Program-made: the position numbers and the translations under genes | The notes under the pieces: generated by a model | Database searches by the model: none | What the model was told of the DNA's origin: nothing | What the model saw: the letters and a program-made list of their open reading frames with translations, nothing else | DNA from: Komarekiella atlantica HA4396-MV6 | GTDB lineage: Bacteria > Cyanobacteriota > Cyanobacteriia > Cyanobacteriales > Nostocaceae | NCBI GenBank assembly: GCA_019359395.1 | Contig: JAHHHK010000012.1 | Span: 1 to 64,000, forward strand | DNA: 64,000 nucleotides | Direction: 5' to 3' | In this document: one piece after another, positions 19,053-27,224 of the stretch | How the letters are laid out: every line of letters begins with the position of its first letter | How positions within the stretch are numbered: the stretch's first letter is position 1

Positions 19053-19127
19053 TCCTGTGAGGATTTTAATCTATCAAATTCTGATGCAATATTTAGATCC
19101 CCGACAAAGTATTGAATAATTAAAGAT

Positions 19128-19952
19128 ATGACTATATCTTCTAACTACATCCCTCAATCTGACCCACCGCTTCCTCCTTGGGAAACTCTACCAACAATGT
19201 ATGATTTACCAAGTGATAACCCAGAGGAACCAGGTTTGCCAGATGATTTTCACTTTTTACAGCCGTTGCTTTTATATTTAACTTTTCAGCCAATTAACTG
19301 GAATCCAGAACTGGTTTACAGTGCTGCTGACCTTAATCTCTACTATGATTTAGAGCATCCTTTGTGGTATAAACGCCCAGATTGGTTTGGTGTAATAGGG
19401 GTAGGAAAACTATACAAAGGGCAAGATTTACGGTTAAGTTATGTAACTTGGCAAGAACCAGCAAATCCCTTTGTAATTGTTGAGTTATTATCTCCAGGTA
19501 CAGAAGACGAAGATTTAGGCACAACAAGAACAAGGGCAGCAGATAAACCTCCTAGCAAATGGGAAGTTTATGAACGAATTTTGCGGATTCCATATTATAT
19601 TGTTTTTAGTCGCTACACTAATGAACTTCGAGCGTTTCAGTTAGTAGGTGGACATTATGAAGCCTTAAATTTGACTGATGAACGCTTACAAATACCAGAA
19701 TTAGGCTTAAGTTTGGGATTATGGGATGGGTCATTTCGAGATATCGAAAGGTTATGGTTAAGATGGTTTACTTTGACGGGAGAATTAATTCCTGTACCTA
19801 CAGAGGAAGCCGCTGCTGCAACTAAACGAGCTATTATTGCTGAACAAGAAGCTACGGAAGCCAAACAAGAAGCTGCTCAAGCAAGACAAAAAGTAGAACA
19901 ATTAGCAGAACGTTTGCGTCAGTTAGGCGTGAATCCTGATGATCTGGATTAA
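19128..19952 (+). CDS. Uma2 family (PD-(D/E)XK) endonuclease-like protein
   Basis: The second Uma2/DUF820 protein of the window, 274 residues and of a different subgroup from the one at 16620. It has an N-terminal proline-rich segment (PQSDPPLPPWETLP), the core acidic positions in YKRPDWFGVIGV and FVIVELLSPGTEDED, then KWEVYERILRIPYYIVFSRY. The C-terminus is an alanine-rich coiled coil (EQEATEAKQEAAQARQKVEQ) ending LRQLGVNPDDLD, matching the LRAAGIEPED ending of the first copy. Function unknown. It is flanked by the toxin-antitoxin-like pair and its relic, which suggests a locally rearranging region. Confidence 0.85.
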   Translation: MTISSNYIPQSDPPLPPWETLPTMYDLPSDNPEEPGLPDDFHFLQPLLLYLTFQPINWNPELVYSAADLNLYYDLEHPLWYKRPDWFGVIGVGKLYKGQDLRLSYVTWQEPANPFVIVELLSPGTEDEDLGTTRTRAADKPPSKWEVYERILRIPYYIVFSRYTNELRAFQLVGGHYEALNLTDERLQIPELGLSLGLWDGSFRDIERLWLRWFTLTGELIPVPTEEAAAATKRAIIAEQEATEAKQEAAQARQKVEQLAERLRQLGVNPDDLD

Positions 19953-20008
19953 TTATTGTAACTTCAGGTAACTTTTCTTTATTGTCTTATAAACCTTTGT
20001 TACCAATT

Positions 20009-20079
20009 AAGTTTTGCAACGCTTATAAGAAGCAGTTAATAAAGGCGAATTGGTCGAAATTATTCGATATGCGGCATAA
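20009..20079 (+). pseudogene. Relic of a YgiT-type antitoxin gene (3' end only)
   Basis: From AAGTTTTGCAA (about 20010) to TAA at 20077-20079 the sequence aligns with the 3' end of the antitoxin gene at 18828. In frame it reads EAVNKGELVEIIRYAA, against EAVNKGAEVEILRYAA in the intact gene. Upstream codons have decayed and no start or zinc finger remains. A second DUF4258/YgiT pair must once have stood here, or the 3' end was duplicated together with the Uma2 gene. Confidence 0.8.
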
Positions 20080-20619
20080 TTTTCTGCTCTAGAGGAATCA
20101 TCTGTACTACAAACTTTTATAGCCGATACTGAGGTAGCTATCTAATAACAACATTGGCTTGCAGAAAGATTAATTTTTGAGAGCGATCGCATATTTAACA
20201 CTTGAAATACATATAATATTTATCTTTGGAAGTCTATAGCGACTTCATATTTTTTAGAAAAACCATACTGTCACTCCGTTTTCTTTTGTTACAAAGCTTA
20301 GTGCTAATCAGGTTACAAAAGAAGAATATCGGTAGATTGCGAAAAGCGCTGACTGAAGCACCCGCAGACATTACCGTAGACACTGGTTGGATTTCGGCTG
20401 CTAAAATATTTAAATACGAGTAGTATAAGAAAAACTACTTAGAGCAAAATTGTCTATCTGATCACATAACACCATCAACATATTGTAGAAAAGTGCATTC
20501 TTTTATCTTAATAGTGGTGCTAACCTCGATTTTAGGGATGAGATCAGCTTTTATCGGCTAGAGTTTCTATCTTCAGCAGACTAAATAATGTATAACAAAA
20601 TCGCAAGGAGTGCGATGAA
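20080..20619. other. Spacer before the Ser/Thr kinase
   Basis: No gene I can support. A 65-codon frame at 20226-20423 starts without a ribosome-binding site; its end (LTEAPADITVDTGWISAAKI) looks protein-like but is not recognised, so it may be a worn gene fragment. Confidence 0.35.
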
Positions 20620-21849
20620 ATGTCCCAATCTCCTTTAACAAGACCAGAAATAGCTCCCGGAACTCTAATTGATAACCGCTATATTATCCAAAAACTTTTG
20701 GGACAAGGAGGACTGGGACGAACATACTTAGCGTTTGATACTCGTCGCTTTAATGAAGCTTGTGTTCTCAAAGAATTTGCTCCCATTGGCACAGGAGAAA
20801 ATGGGCTAGAAAAATCTCGCAACTTATTCAAAAGAGAGGCAAAAATCCTTCATCAGCTGCAACATTCTCAAATTCCTAGATTTTTAGCTTGCTTTGAAGG
20901 AGATGGTCGGTTATTCCTAGTTCAAGAGTATGTTGACGGCAAAACATATTCTAGACTACTGGGAGAACTTCAAAGCCAGGGAAGAACTTTTTCGCAAGAG
21001 GAAGTCATACAGTGGTTAAAGAATTTGTTGCCTGTTTTGGAATATGTACACCAGCACAACATTATCCACCGAGATATTTCTCCTGACAACATCATGTTAC
21101 CTGATGGCAAAGATATGCCAGTGCTGATTGATTTCGGTGTAGGTAAACAAATTGCCGACCTGAACGAGGGAAAAAACTCTAATCAAGTGACTTTTGTTGG
21201 CAAAATGTCCCTTGTAGGTAAAGTTGGATATGCTCCCCGCGAGCAGATTAGCTTAGGTTTATGTTCTCCCTGTAGTGATCTTTATGCTTTGGGGGTAACA
21301 ACTATTGTGTTACTCACGGGTCGAGACCCATCTCTGCTAATGGATCAGTACTCCTTAGAGTGGAAATGGCGTGTATATACTTATGTCAGCGATGCTTTCG
21401 CTCAAGTACTTGATCGCATGTTAGCAGATACGCCTAACAAGCGATACCAAACAGCTAGGGAAGTTCTCACCGATTTAAAGCATCTTGGAGAACTAGAGGT
21501 AGAAAGACCTACAGCGTTTGTTCATTTGTCTCCTACCGTACTTATTCCTGAATCTCACACTAAGGCGACAATCCCGCAGTCTTACAGCCAATCTGGAGAA
21601 ACAATATTTAGTGTGCCTGCTAGTCCGCGAATTGATCGAATTGAACAACAACCTTCACTCAACCCAGCCTTTATCAAACGTTGTCAGCAAGCGTTAGCTT
21701 ACCACATTGGGCCAATAGCAAATCTGGTTGTAGAAGAGACATTAGCTCAAAATCCTCAAATTTCATCTTCCCAATTTGTTGAACTCATAGCTCAGGAGAT
21801 TTCCAACTTTCAGGCAGCTTTTGAGTTAAAAAAAAGCTTACTCTCATAG
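20620..21849 (+). CDS. Serine/threonine protein kinase with a C-terminal regulatory domain
   Basis: A Hanks-type kinase of 409 residues. Visible elements: glycine loop LLGQGGLGRTYLA (26-38), lysine K51 (CVLKEFAP), catalytic loop HRDISPDN (150-157), DFG at 171-173 and an APE-like segment (VGYAPREQ). The kinase domain ends near residue 285. After a variable linker, residues 350-405 (FIKRCQQALAYHIGPIANLV, then VVEETLAQNP) form a helical domain found at the end of many cyanobacterial kinases. There is no membrane segment, so it is cytosolic. It ends 43 bases from the convergent DUF3365-HAMP receptor, a possible partner. Confidence 0.9.
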   Translation: MSQSPLTRPEIAPGTLIDNRYIIQKLLGQGGLGRTYLAFDTRRFNEACVLKEFAPIGTGENGLEKSRNLFKREAKILHQLQHSQIPRFLACFEGDGRLFLVQEYVDGKTYSRLLGELQSQGRTFSQEEVIQWLKNLLPVLEYVHQHNIIHRDISPDNIMLPDGKDMPVLIDFGVGKQIADLNEGKNSNQVTFVGKMSLVGKVGYAPREQISLGLCSPCSDLYALGVTTIVLLTGRDPSLLMDQYSLEWKWRVYTYVSDAFAQVLDRMLADTPNKRYQTAREVLTDLKHLGELEVERPTAFVHLSPTVLIPESHTKATIPQSYSQSGETIFSVPASPRIDRIEQQPSLNPAFIKRCQQALAYHIGPIANLVVEETLAQNPQISSSQFVELIAQEISNFQAAFELKKSLLS

Positions 21850-21892
21850 TAGATTTAGACCAATAATTAATTGAGAGATAGGTCTTAATTTT

Positions 21893-22801
21893 TTAATTTC
21901 CCGTATTTCCCTGAGAGCGTTTAATTCTTTTCATTGCCATTTCTAAACTTAATTGCATTCGTTTAAAAGCCTTAGCCAAATTACCGATTTCATCATTAGA
22001 GAATTGCTCAAATTCAACGTCCATATGTCCTGTGCTGACTTCTTCAGCCACACGAGTTATACGTTTGAGAGGCTTAACAACTTGTTTATTTAAGAAAAAG
22101 TTGACTAACAGAATAGCCGCTATAAAAACAGTTGAAACAATAAAGATAATTACCAAAGAAGAGTAATTGGCTTTGTTGATAACTTTATTTGCTGGCACTG
22201 ATATGATCTGAGCGCCGATAATCTCATTCAACTTCCACCCAAATCCATTAGCCGTGCCATAAAGAGCAATCATACTTTGAGGTGCAGCTTCAGGTGTACT
22301 GTGACATACTAAGCAGCTTTCTTCAAGAATTGGTAACGGACGAGCAATATAAAAAATATCTCCACCAGGAATTGAGCGAAATCCACTCGTTTCTTTGAGG
22401 TTTGGTTGTTTTATGAAACTTTCTACAATTTCTGTTTCAAAACTATCAGCTTTATCCCGGAGATTAGTGGGATTTAGTGTTGCTTCTTTATAAAAGAAAT
22501 CTCGGTAGTCCGCCGTTTTTCGCAAAATCTCAAAGACTTCTCGTGCTGAGTATGCAGGCACACTTTGTGGCAAAAACTTAGTTGTCAGTTTATCAGCTAG
22601 CTCAGGATTAACTTGAGTATTGGTATATTTGCGAACAGAACTCATCGTTTCCATGAGCATGAGAGCTGTTGAAGCAATATCTTGTTTGGCATTCTGCCTG
22701 AGCAGAGAAGAAAGAGCCAAACCACTCAAGCTCAAACCAAATATCAGAATTACAAGTAGTAGAATTGTAAATTTTTGTCTCAGATTCAGATTTTTTAACA
22801 T
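21893..22801 (-). CDS. DUF3365 (Tll0287-like) heme-type sensor with HAMP domain
   Basis: A membrane receptor of 302 residues. Transmembrane helix 1 is at 11-33 and helix 2 at 214-237; the periplasmic DUF3365 domain lies between them and contains a CLVCH heme c-attachment motif at 163-167. A HAMP linker follows (VKPLKRITRVAEEVSTGHMD to FKRMQLSLEMAMKR). The protein ends right after HAMP with no kinase, cyclase or chemotaxis output. DUF3365 of Tll0287 is a c-type cytochrome domain; with HAMP it is thought to sense redox state or gas ligands. Output must pass through another protein, and the adjacent soluble kinase is a candidate. Two 20-base direct repeats lie upstream of its start. Confidence 0.85.
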   Translation of the reverse strand: MLKNLNLRQKFTILLLVILIFGLSLSGLALSSLLRQNAKQDIASTALMLMETMSSVRKYTNTQVNPELADKLTTKFLPQSVPAYSAREVFEILRKTADYRDFFYKEATLNPTNLRDKADSFETEIVESFIKQPNLKETSGFRSIPGGDIFYIARPLPILEESCLVCHSTPEAAPQSMIALYGTANGFGWKLNEIIGAQIISVPANKVINKANYSSLVIIFIVSTVFIAAILLVNFFLNKQVVKPLKRITRVAEEVSTGHMDVEFEQFSNDEIGNLAKAFKRMQLSLEMAMKRIKRSQGNTGN

Positions 22802-22873
22802 AATCCAAAATTACTTACAATTAAAATTACCATCCTCAAACGAGGTTAAAGTCATTGTTTACTCTTAATATAA

Positions 22874-22913
22874 GCAAACAAGTAAGGTTTTTCGCAAACA
22901 AGTAAGGTTTCTA
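22874..22913. promoter_or_regulatory. Two direct repeats upstream of the DUF3365-HAMP gene
   Basis: GCAAACAAGTAAGGTTT occurs at 22874-22890 and again at 22894-22910, exactly 20 bases (about two helical turns) apart and 73-112 bases upstream of the minus-strand start. The spacing fits binding of a dimeric regulator. The rest of 22914-23321 is AT-rich with no gene. Confidence 0.5.
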
Positions 22914-23321
22914 GCAAAAAGGTATAGTTGAGTTAAAACTATTAGAGTGTATCTAAAATATATTCTTGATAATAACAAGATATTTTTCCCAACGAAGTTG
23001 TTTTTTGGATGTTTGTACAAATAGGACGAGTCGCAAAAAAGGGATATCAGGTTGAGCGATCGCCTTGATTTTGACTAAACTTTTTTACGATGTCTACCCT
23101 TCGGTAACTTTTGTAATTTTAATCCTTCTTAATACAGTATTGTTTATTTATGTCCAGTCACTTATTTGCAAACTATTGTTAAATATTAGAGTTAATGAAA
23201 ATATACTTTAAGCAACTAGTTTCCTAAAGGCTACAGCAATCCTATTTAAGTTATCAATAACTTGTGTTGTATGTTCTAATCTAGTGCCAATATAAATATC
23301 AGCATTTGGCAAGTATTACTA

Positions 23322-25127
23322 ATGGTGTGGAATCCAGGAAAGCCTTTATTTGGAGGGCGTTACATTATTGACAGCCAACTAGGCGAAGGGGGAATTGGCA
23401 TTACTTATCTAGCCAGAAATCAACGGGATCAACTGCGAGTGATTAAAACCCTCAAAGAAGAAATCCTTAATCACCCCGCCTGGATACTCCACCGCAATAA
23501 ATTACGGCAAGACTTCCGTGATGAAGCAGTTAGGCTTGCTGTGTGTCACCATCCCCATGTAGTGCAAATAGAAACCATCTTCGATGAGGGGAATTTGCCT
23601 TGTATGGTAATGGAATACATTAAAGGCGAAGACTTAGGCCAGCGTTTGAGGCGTATGGGGGTGCTATCAGAAGCAGAAGCGCTGCTGTATGTCCGACAGA
23701 TTGGTGATGCTTTGACATTAATTCACTCCAAAGGTTTGCTGCATAGAGATCTCAAGCCGCGCAACATCATGATCCGCATAGATAAATCAGAAGCAGTGCT
23801 AATAGACTTTGGCATTGCCAGAGAATTTATTCCCAATGTAATCCAAAGGCATACTGCATATCGCACTCCTGGTTTTGCTCCACCTGAACAATATGAATTG
23901 GAAGCGCCACGAGGAGAATACATTGATATCTATGCCTTAGCTGCTACCTTATATAATTTGCTAACCGCAGTTGTGCCAACGAATGCAGATGACAGACGTC
24001 AAAACATTCGCCTAGAACCCCCACAATATTTTAATCCCAAGATCAGCAATAGGGTAAATCAGGCTATTCTGCGCGGCATGGATTTGGAGTCAACGTATCG
24101 CCCTCAATCTGTACAGGAGTGGTTGGATTTATTAGATTCTGATATTGGGTATGATGTAGCATCAATAACACCTACAGTCGCGATCGCACCTGGATTACAA
24201 TCTGCCACACCTATTGTAGTGGAGCCGCCGAATTGGCAATGCATACACACCCTCAAAGGCCATTCCAGCATGGTCAGTGCGATCGCCATCAGCCCAGATG
24301 GGCAACTTCTTGCTAGTGGCAGTAATGACAACACTATCAAACTTTGGCAACTAGGAACTGGTAAGCTATTGCGTCACATAGGTCGTTGGTGTTCTGGTCA
24401 TTCCAGTATGGTTCATTCCGTTGCCTTCAGCCCTTGTGAACCGCTCCTTGCTAGCGGTAGCTGGGATAATACTATCAAGCTGTGGAACTTAAATACAGGT
24501 AGAGAAAACGGTACTTTTACTGGTCATGCTAATTGGGTGAATTCCGTCGTCTTTAGTCCAGATGGCCAGCTTCTAGCTAGTGCCAGTGCAGACTGCACTA
24601 TCAAACTTTGGCACATATATACAAGCAGAGAAATTCAAACTTTCACAGGTCATTCCGACCCAGTTTGGTCAGTTGCCTTTAGCGTAGATGGACAAATTCT
24701 GGCTAGTAGCAGTGCAGACTACACTATTAAACTGTGGAATATATACACAGGCAGAGAAATCCAAACTCTTACAGGTCATTCTTTTTTCGTCAACTGCATC
24801 GCTTTCAGCCCCGACGGACAACTTCTAGCTAGCGGTAGTGCAGACTGCACTCTCAAACTTTGGCACGTACACACAAATAGAGAAATTCACACGCTCACAG
24901 GTCATTCTAATTCAGTTTGGTCAGCCGCCTTCAGCCCCGATGGACAACTTCTAGCTAGTGGTAGTTGGGATAATACAATTAAACTGTGGCACGTAGACAC
25001 AGGCAGGCAAATCAGCACACTTATAGGTCATTCTAACTATGTTAGATCTGTTGCATTTAGCCCCGATGGACAAACCCTAGTCAGTGGAAGTGATGACGAC
25101 ACCATCAAGATTTGGCAACGTGGGTAA
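23322..25127 (+). CDS. Serine/threonine protein kinase fused to a seven-blade WD40 propeller
   Basis: A 601-residue protein with an N-terminal Hanks-type kinase (about 13-275): glycine loop LGEGGIGITYLA, K42, catalytic loop HRDLKPRN from 141, DFG 162-164, and an APPEQ-like segment (GFAPPEQYELEAP). From about residue 305 there are seven WD40 repeats, each of the form GH..V..VAFSPDGQLLASGS..NTIKLW, enough for a closed propeller. The propeller probably docks substrates or partners. Such kinases are typical of filamentous cyanobacteria. There is no membrane segment. The repeats are very alike at DNA level, so internal recombination is expected; the pseudogene at 17703 shows its result. Confidence 0.93.
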   Translation: MVWNPGKPLFGGRYIIDSQLGEGGIGITYLARNQRDQLRVIKTLKEEILNHPAWILHRNKLRQDFRDEAVRLAVCHHPHVVQIETIFDEGNLPCMVMEYIKGEDLGQRLRRMGVLSEAEALLYVRQIGDALTLIHSKGLLHRDLKPRNIMIRIDKSEAVLIDFGIAREFIPNVIQRHTAYRTPGFAPPEQYELEAPRGEYIDIYALAATLYNLLTAVVPTNADDRRQNIRLEPPQYFNPKISNRVNQAILRGMDLESTYRPQSVQEWLDLLDSDIGYDVASITPTVAIAPGLQSATPIVVEPPNWQCIHTLKGHSSMVSAIAISPDGQLLASGSNDNTIKLWQLGTGKLLRHIGRWCSGHSSMVHSVAFSPCEPLLASGSWDNTIKLWNLNTGRENGTFTGHANWVNSVVFSPDGQLLASASADCTIKLWHIYTSREIQTFTGHSDPVWSVAFSVDGQILASSSADYTIKLWNIYTGREIQTLTGHSFFVNCIAFSPDGQLLASGSADCTLKLWHVHTNREIHTLTGHSNSVWSAAFSPDGQLLASGSWDNTIKLWHVDTGRQISTLIGHSNYVRSVAFSPDGQTLVSGSDDDTIKIWQRG

Positions 25128-25255
25128 TAGTTGTAAATTTTAAACTCTTGTCTTCATCTTCTCCCCCTCCTCTTATAGCCCTCCAGATAGACTTGCAATT
25201 GTCCAAAAATTGTCACAATAATGACTGCAAACGTTATTGTTGAACAATTAATTTT

Positions 25256-26149
25256 ATGGGCTTTGGTATTGGTGATTTATTCTGGATTTTCCTTCTTCTC
25301 TCTTCTCTACAACCTATCTGGCAAAGACGTCAAATAGAATATCGGCGCTTGCGTGCTTTACAGGAATTCCAGCAAGAGCGCAAAAGTCGGGTGATTTTGC
25401 TAATTCACCGCCAAGAGTCCATTAGCTTACTGGGCATTCCTTTATCCCGCTACATTACTATCGAAGATTCAGAACAAATACTGCGAGCAATTCGTCTCAC
25501 CCCGTCAGATGTTCCGATTGACCTAATTTTGCATACTCCTGGTGGTTTGGTATTGGCTACCGAACAAATTGCTAGAGCACTAATTCGCCATACCGCAAAA
25601 GTCAGTGTGTTTGTGCCTCACTATGCCATGAGCGGTGGTACAATGCTTGCCCTCGCCTCTGATGAAATTATCATGGATGCTAACGCTGTCTTGGGGCCAG
25701 TTGATCCCCAACTAGGTAACTACCCAGCAGCAAGTATTCTGAAAGTGGTTGAAGATAAACCCATTGGTGAAATTGACGACCAGACTTTGATCATGGCAGA
25801 CCTCTCACGCAAAGCTATTGGGCAGGTACAGCGGTTTGTACGGACTTTGCTCAAAGATAGTATACCTAAACAAAAGGTTCTGCCAGAAAACATCGAACCG
25901 ATTATTGAAGCTTTGACAACCGGACGTGTTACTCACGATTATCCCATCACCGTTGAAGAGGCCACAGAAATGGGGCTGCCCGTAACTGTCGGACTGCCCC
26001 GTTCTATTTATGAACTTATGGATTTATATCCACAGCCCCAAGGAGGGCGACCCACTGTTCAGTATATTCCTATGCCTTACAATGATCGCCGCCCAATTTT
26101 ACCCACGCCTAAAGGCAGACCCTTAGAAGAACCAAATCAGAACACTTGA
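25256..26149 (+). CDS. Clp-fold membrane serine protease (SDH proteinase family)
   Basis: A protein of 297 residues with an N-terminal membrane helix (IGDLFWIFLLLSSLQPIW) and a cytosolic ClpP/crotonase-fold domain. The segment DLILHTPGGLVLATEQIARAL and the serine in HYAMSGGTMLAL (S126) form the nucleophile region; EIIMDANAVLGPVDPQLG follows. It matches the SDH_protease family, membrane-anchored relatives of SppA and archaeal membrane-bound ClpP-like proteases. The C-terminal 35 residues are proline-rich and probably disordered. Substrates are unknown. The start follows an AT-rich leader with no strong ribosome-binding site. Confidence 0.85.
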   Translation: MGFGIGDLFWIFLLLSSLQPIWQRRQIEYRRLRALQEFQQERKSRVILLIHRQESISLLGIPLSRYITIEDSEQILRAIRLTPSDVPIDLILHTPGGLVLATEQIARALIRHTAKVSVFVPHYAMSGGTMLALASDEIIMDANAVLGPVDPQLGNYPAASILKVVEDKPIGEIDDQTLIMADLSRKAIGQVQRFVRTLLKDSIPKQKVLPENIEPIIEALTTGRVTHDYPITVEEATEMGLPVTVGLPRSIYELMDLYPQPQGGRPTVQYIPMPYNDRRPILPTPKGRPLEEPNQNT

Positions 26150-26181
26150 AACCTCAGAGTTAGTAATTGCTCAGGTAATGC

Positions 26182-26949
26182 TTAGGGTGTAACTGTTGGT
26201 GTTGGTGTAACCGTTGGTGTTGCTGCCGGTGTAACCGTTGGTGTAGCTGTTGGCGTAGCTGTTGGTGTAGCTGTTGGTGTAGCTGTTGGCGTAGCCGTTG
26301 GCGTAGCTCTCGGTGTAACCGTTGGTGTAGCTGTTGGCGTAGCTGTTGGCGTAGCCGTTGGCGTAGCTGTTGGTGTAACCGTTGGCGTAGCTGTTGGCGT
26401 AGCTCTCGGTGTAGCCGTTGGTGTTGCTCTTGGTGTAGCTGTGGGCTTAGCTGTGGGCTTAGCTGTGGGCTGGGTAAATGCTTGCTTAGCTTCTTCATTC
26501 AGCTTTTGGCGGAGTGCTAAATTAGCAATTCCGGTTTCTTGCAGTTGATATTTTTTCTGAAGTTCCCTCACCACCTCTTCTGTCCGTGGGCTGTAAAACT
26601 GATCGCGGGGGAGAGGCGGATTTGGCTTAACTACTGCATTCAAATTTGCTTTCAGAATTTGCATGATGTTAGCGGCATAACCTTGGGTTTGTGGCCCTGC
26701 TATCCCATCAACTGGTTTTAGCTTATAACCCGTCTGAAATTCACGGATTGCTTTTTTAGTTTCCTCATCCGTCAATGGCGTATTTGTAACCTTGACGTTG
26801 TAACCTAATCCCCTCAATACAGCCCGAAATTCCTGTGGCGTATAATTACGCTGAATAGCGGCAAAACTAGTGTCAAAGACTACTAAACTAGCAGTTATCA
26901 AGCAAGCTGTAGCAACTGACACGCTTGATTTTCCAAACTCACACCACAT
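26182..26949 (-). CDS. Peptidoglycan-binding-domain protein with Thr-Pro repeat tail
   Basis: An exported protein of 255 residues. The signal peptide has the core [17 protein letters not shown] and is cut near TSFAA. Residues 40-105 are a PG_binding_1-like module ([39 protein letters not shown]) and residues 120-155 a second, weaker one ([18 protein letters not shown]). From residue 165 to the end the chain is a low-complexity ATPTATP repeat of nearly 90 residues, an extended, possibly glycosylated stalk or cell-wall spacer. GGAG lies 8 bases before ATG. The repeat is encoded by a 12-nt minisatellite and is expected to vary in length between strains. Confidence 0.85.
   Translation of the reverse strand: MWCEFGKSSVSVATACLITASLVVFDTSFAAIQRNYTPQEFRAVLRGLGYNVKVTNTPLTDEETKKAIREFQTGYKLKPVDGIAGPQTQGYAANIMQILKANLNAVVKPNPPLPRDQFYSPRTEEVVRELQKKYQLQETGIANLALRQKLNEEAKQAFTQPTAKPTAKPTATPRATPTATPRATPTATPTVTPTATPTATPTATPTATPTVTPRATPTATPTATPTATPTATPTATPTVTPAATPTVTPTPTVTP
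26188..26475. repeat. 12-nt minisatellite encoding Thr-Pro-Thr-Ala
   Basis: About two dozen near-identical units of GTAGCTGTTGGC/T (plus strand) in tandem, with some units changed to GTAACCGTTGGT or GTAGCTCTCGGT. The unit is a multiple of three without stops, so copy-number change keeps the reading frame; an unrelated Gln/Arg/Leu frame is also open through it by the same periodicity. Confidence 0.9.
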
Positions 26950-27224
26950 ACTTAAAACTCCTTTGGATTAAATCAGCAGGATATAGAGATTAACAGATGC
27001 GCCTTAAGTTTCTCTAACATCATTTTTCTCTATTTTTAATGAATTTTGATTAATTTATAAGCTATTTTTTTAATTAAACAATAGATGTACAAAGATAGAT
27101 TTTTGTCATCTATCAAGAGAAGTATTTTAAATTAGAATTACTCTGGTTATGGAAAGATCTGAAAATAAATAACAAACAGATGTGAAATTCTAATATTAAA
27201 ATTTTGTATAATCTAAAACCAAGA

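Noticed and set aside
18533-20079. Defence island built on Uma2, toxin-antitoxin and kinases
   Set aside because: The Uma2, DUF4258/YgiT and kinase families are all common in cyanobacterial chromosomes; no recognised defence gene (restriction, CRISPR, CBASS, retron) is present.
20226-20423. 65-codon frame before the Ser/Thr kinase
   Set aside because: No ribosome-binding site and hydrophobic junk-like start; only the last 25 residues look protein-like, at best a worn fragment.
22874-22913. CRISPR-like repeat
   Set aside because: Only two units, with a three-base gap and no spacers; better explained as a binding-site repeat.
26160-26498. Gln/Arg/Leu-rich minus-strand frame of 112 codons
   Set aside because: An open frame created by the 12-nt minisatellite read out of register with the real gene.
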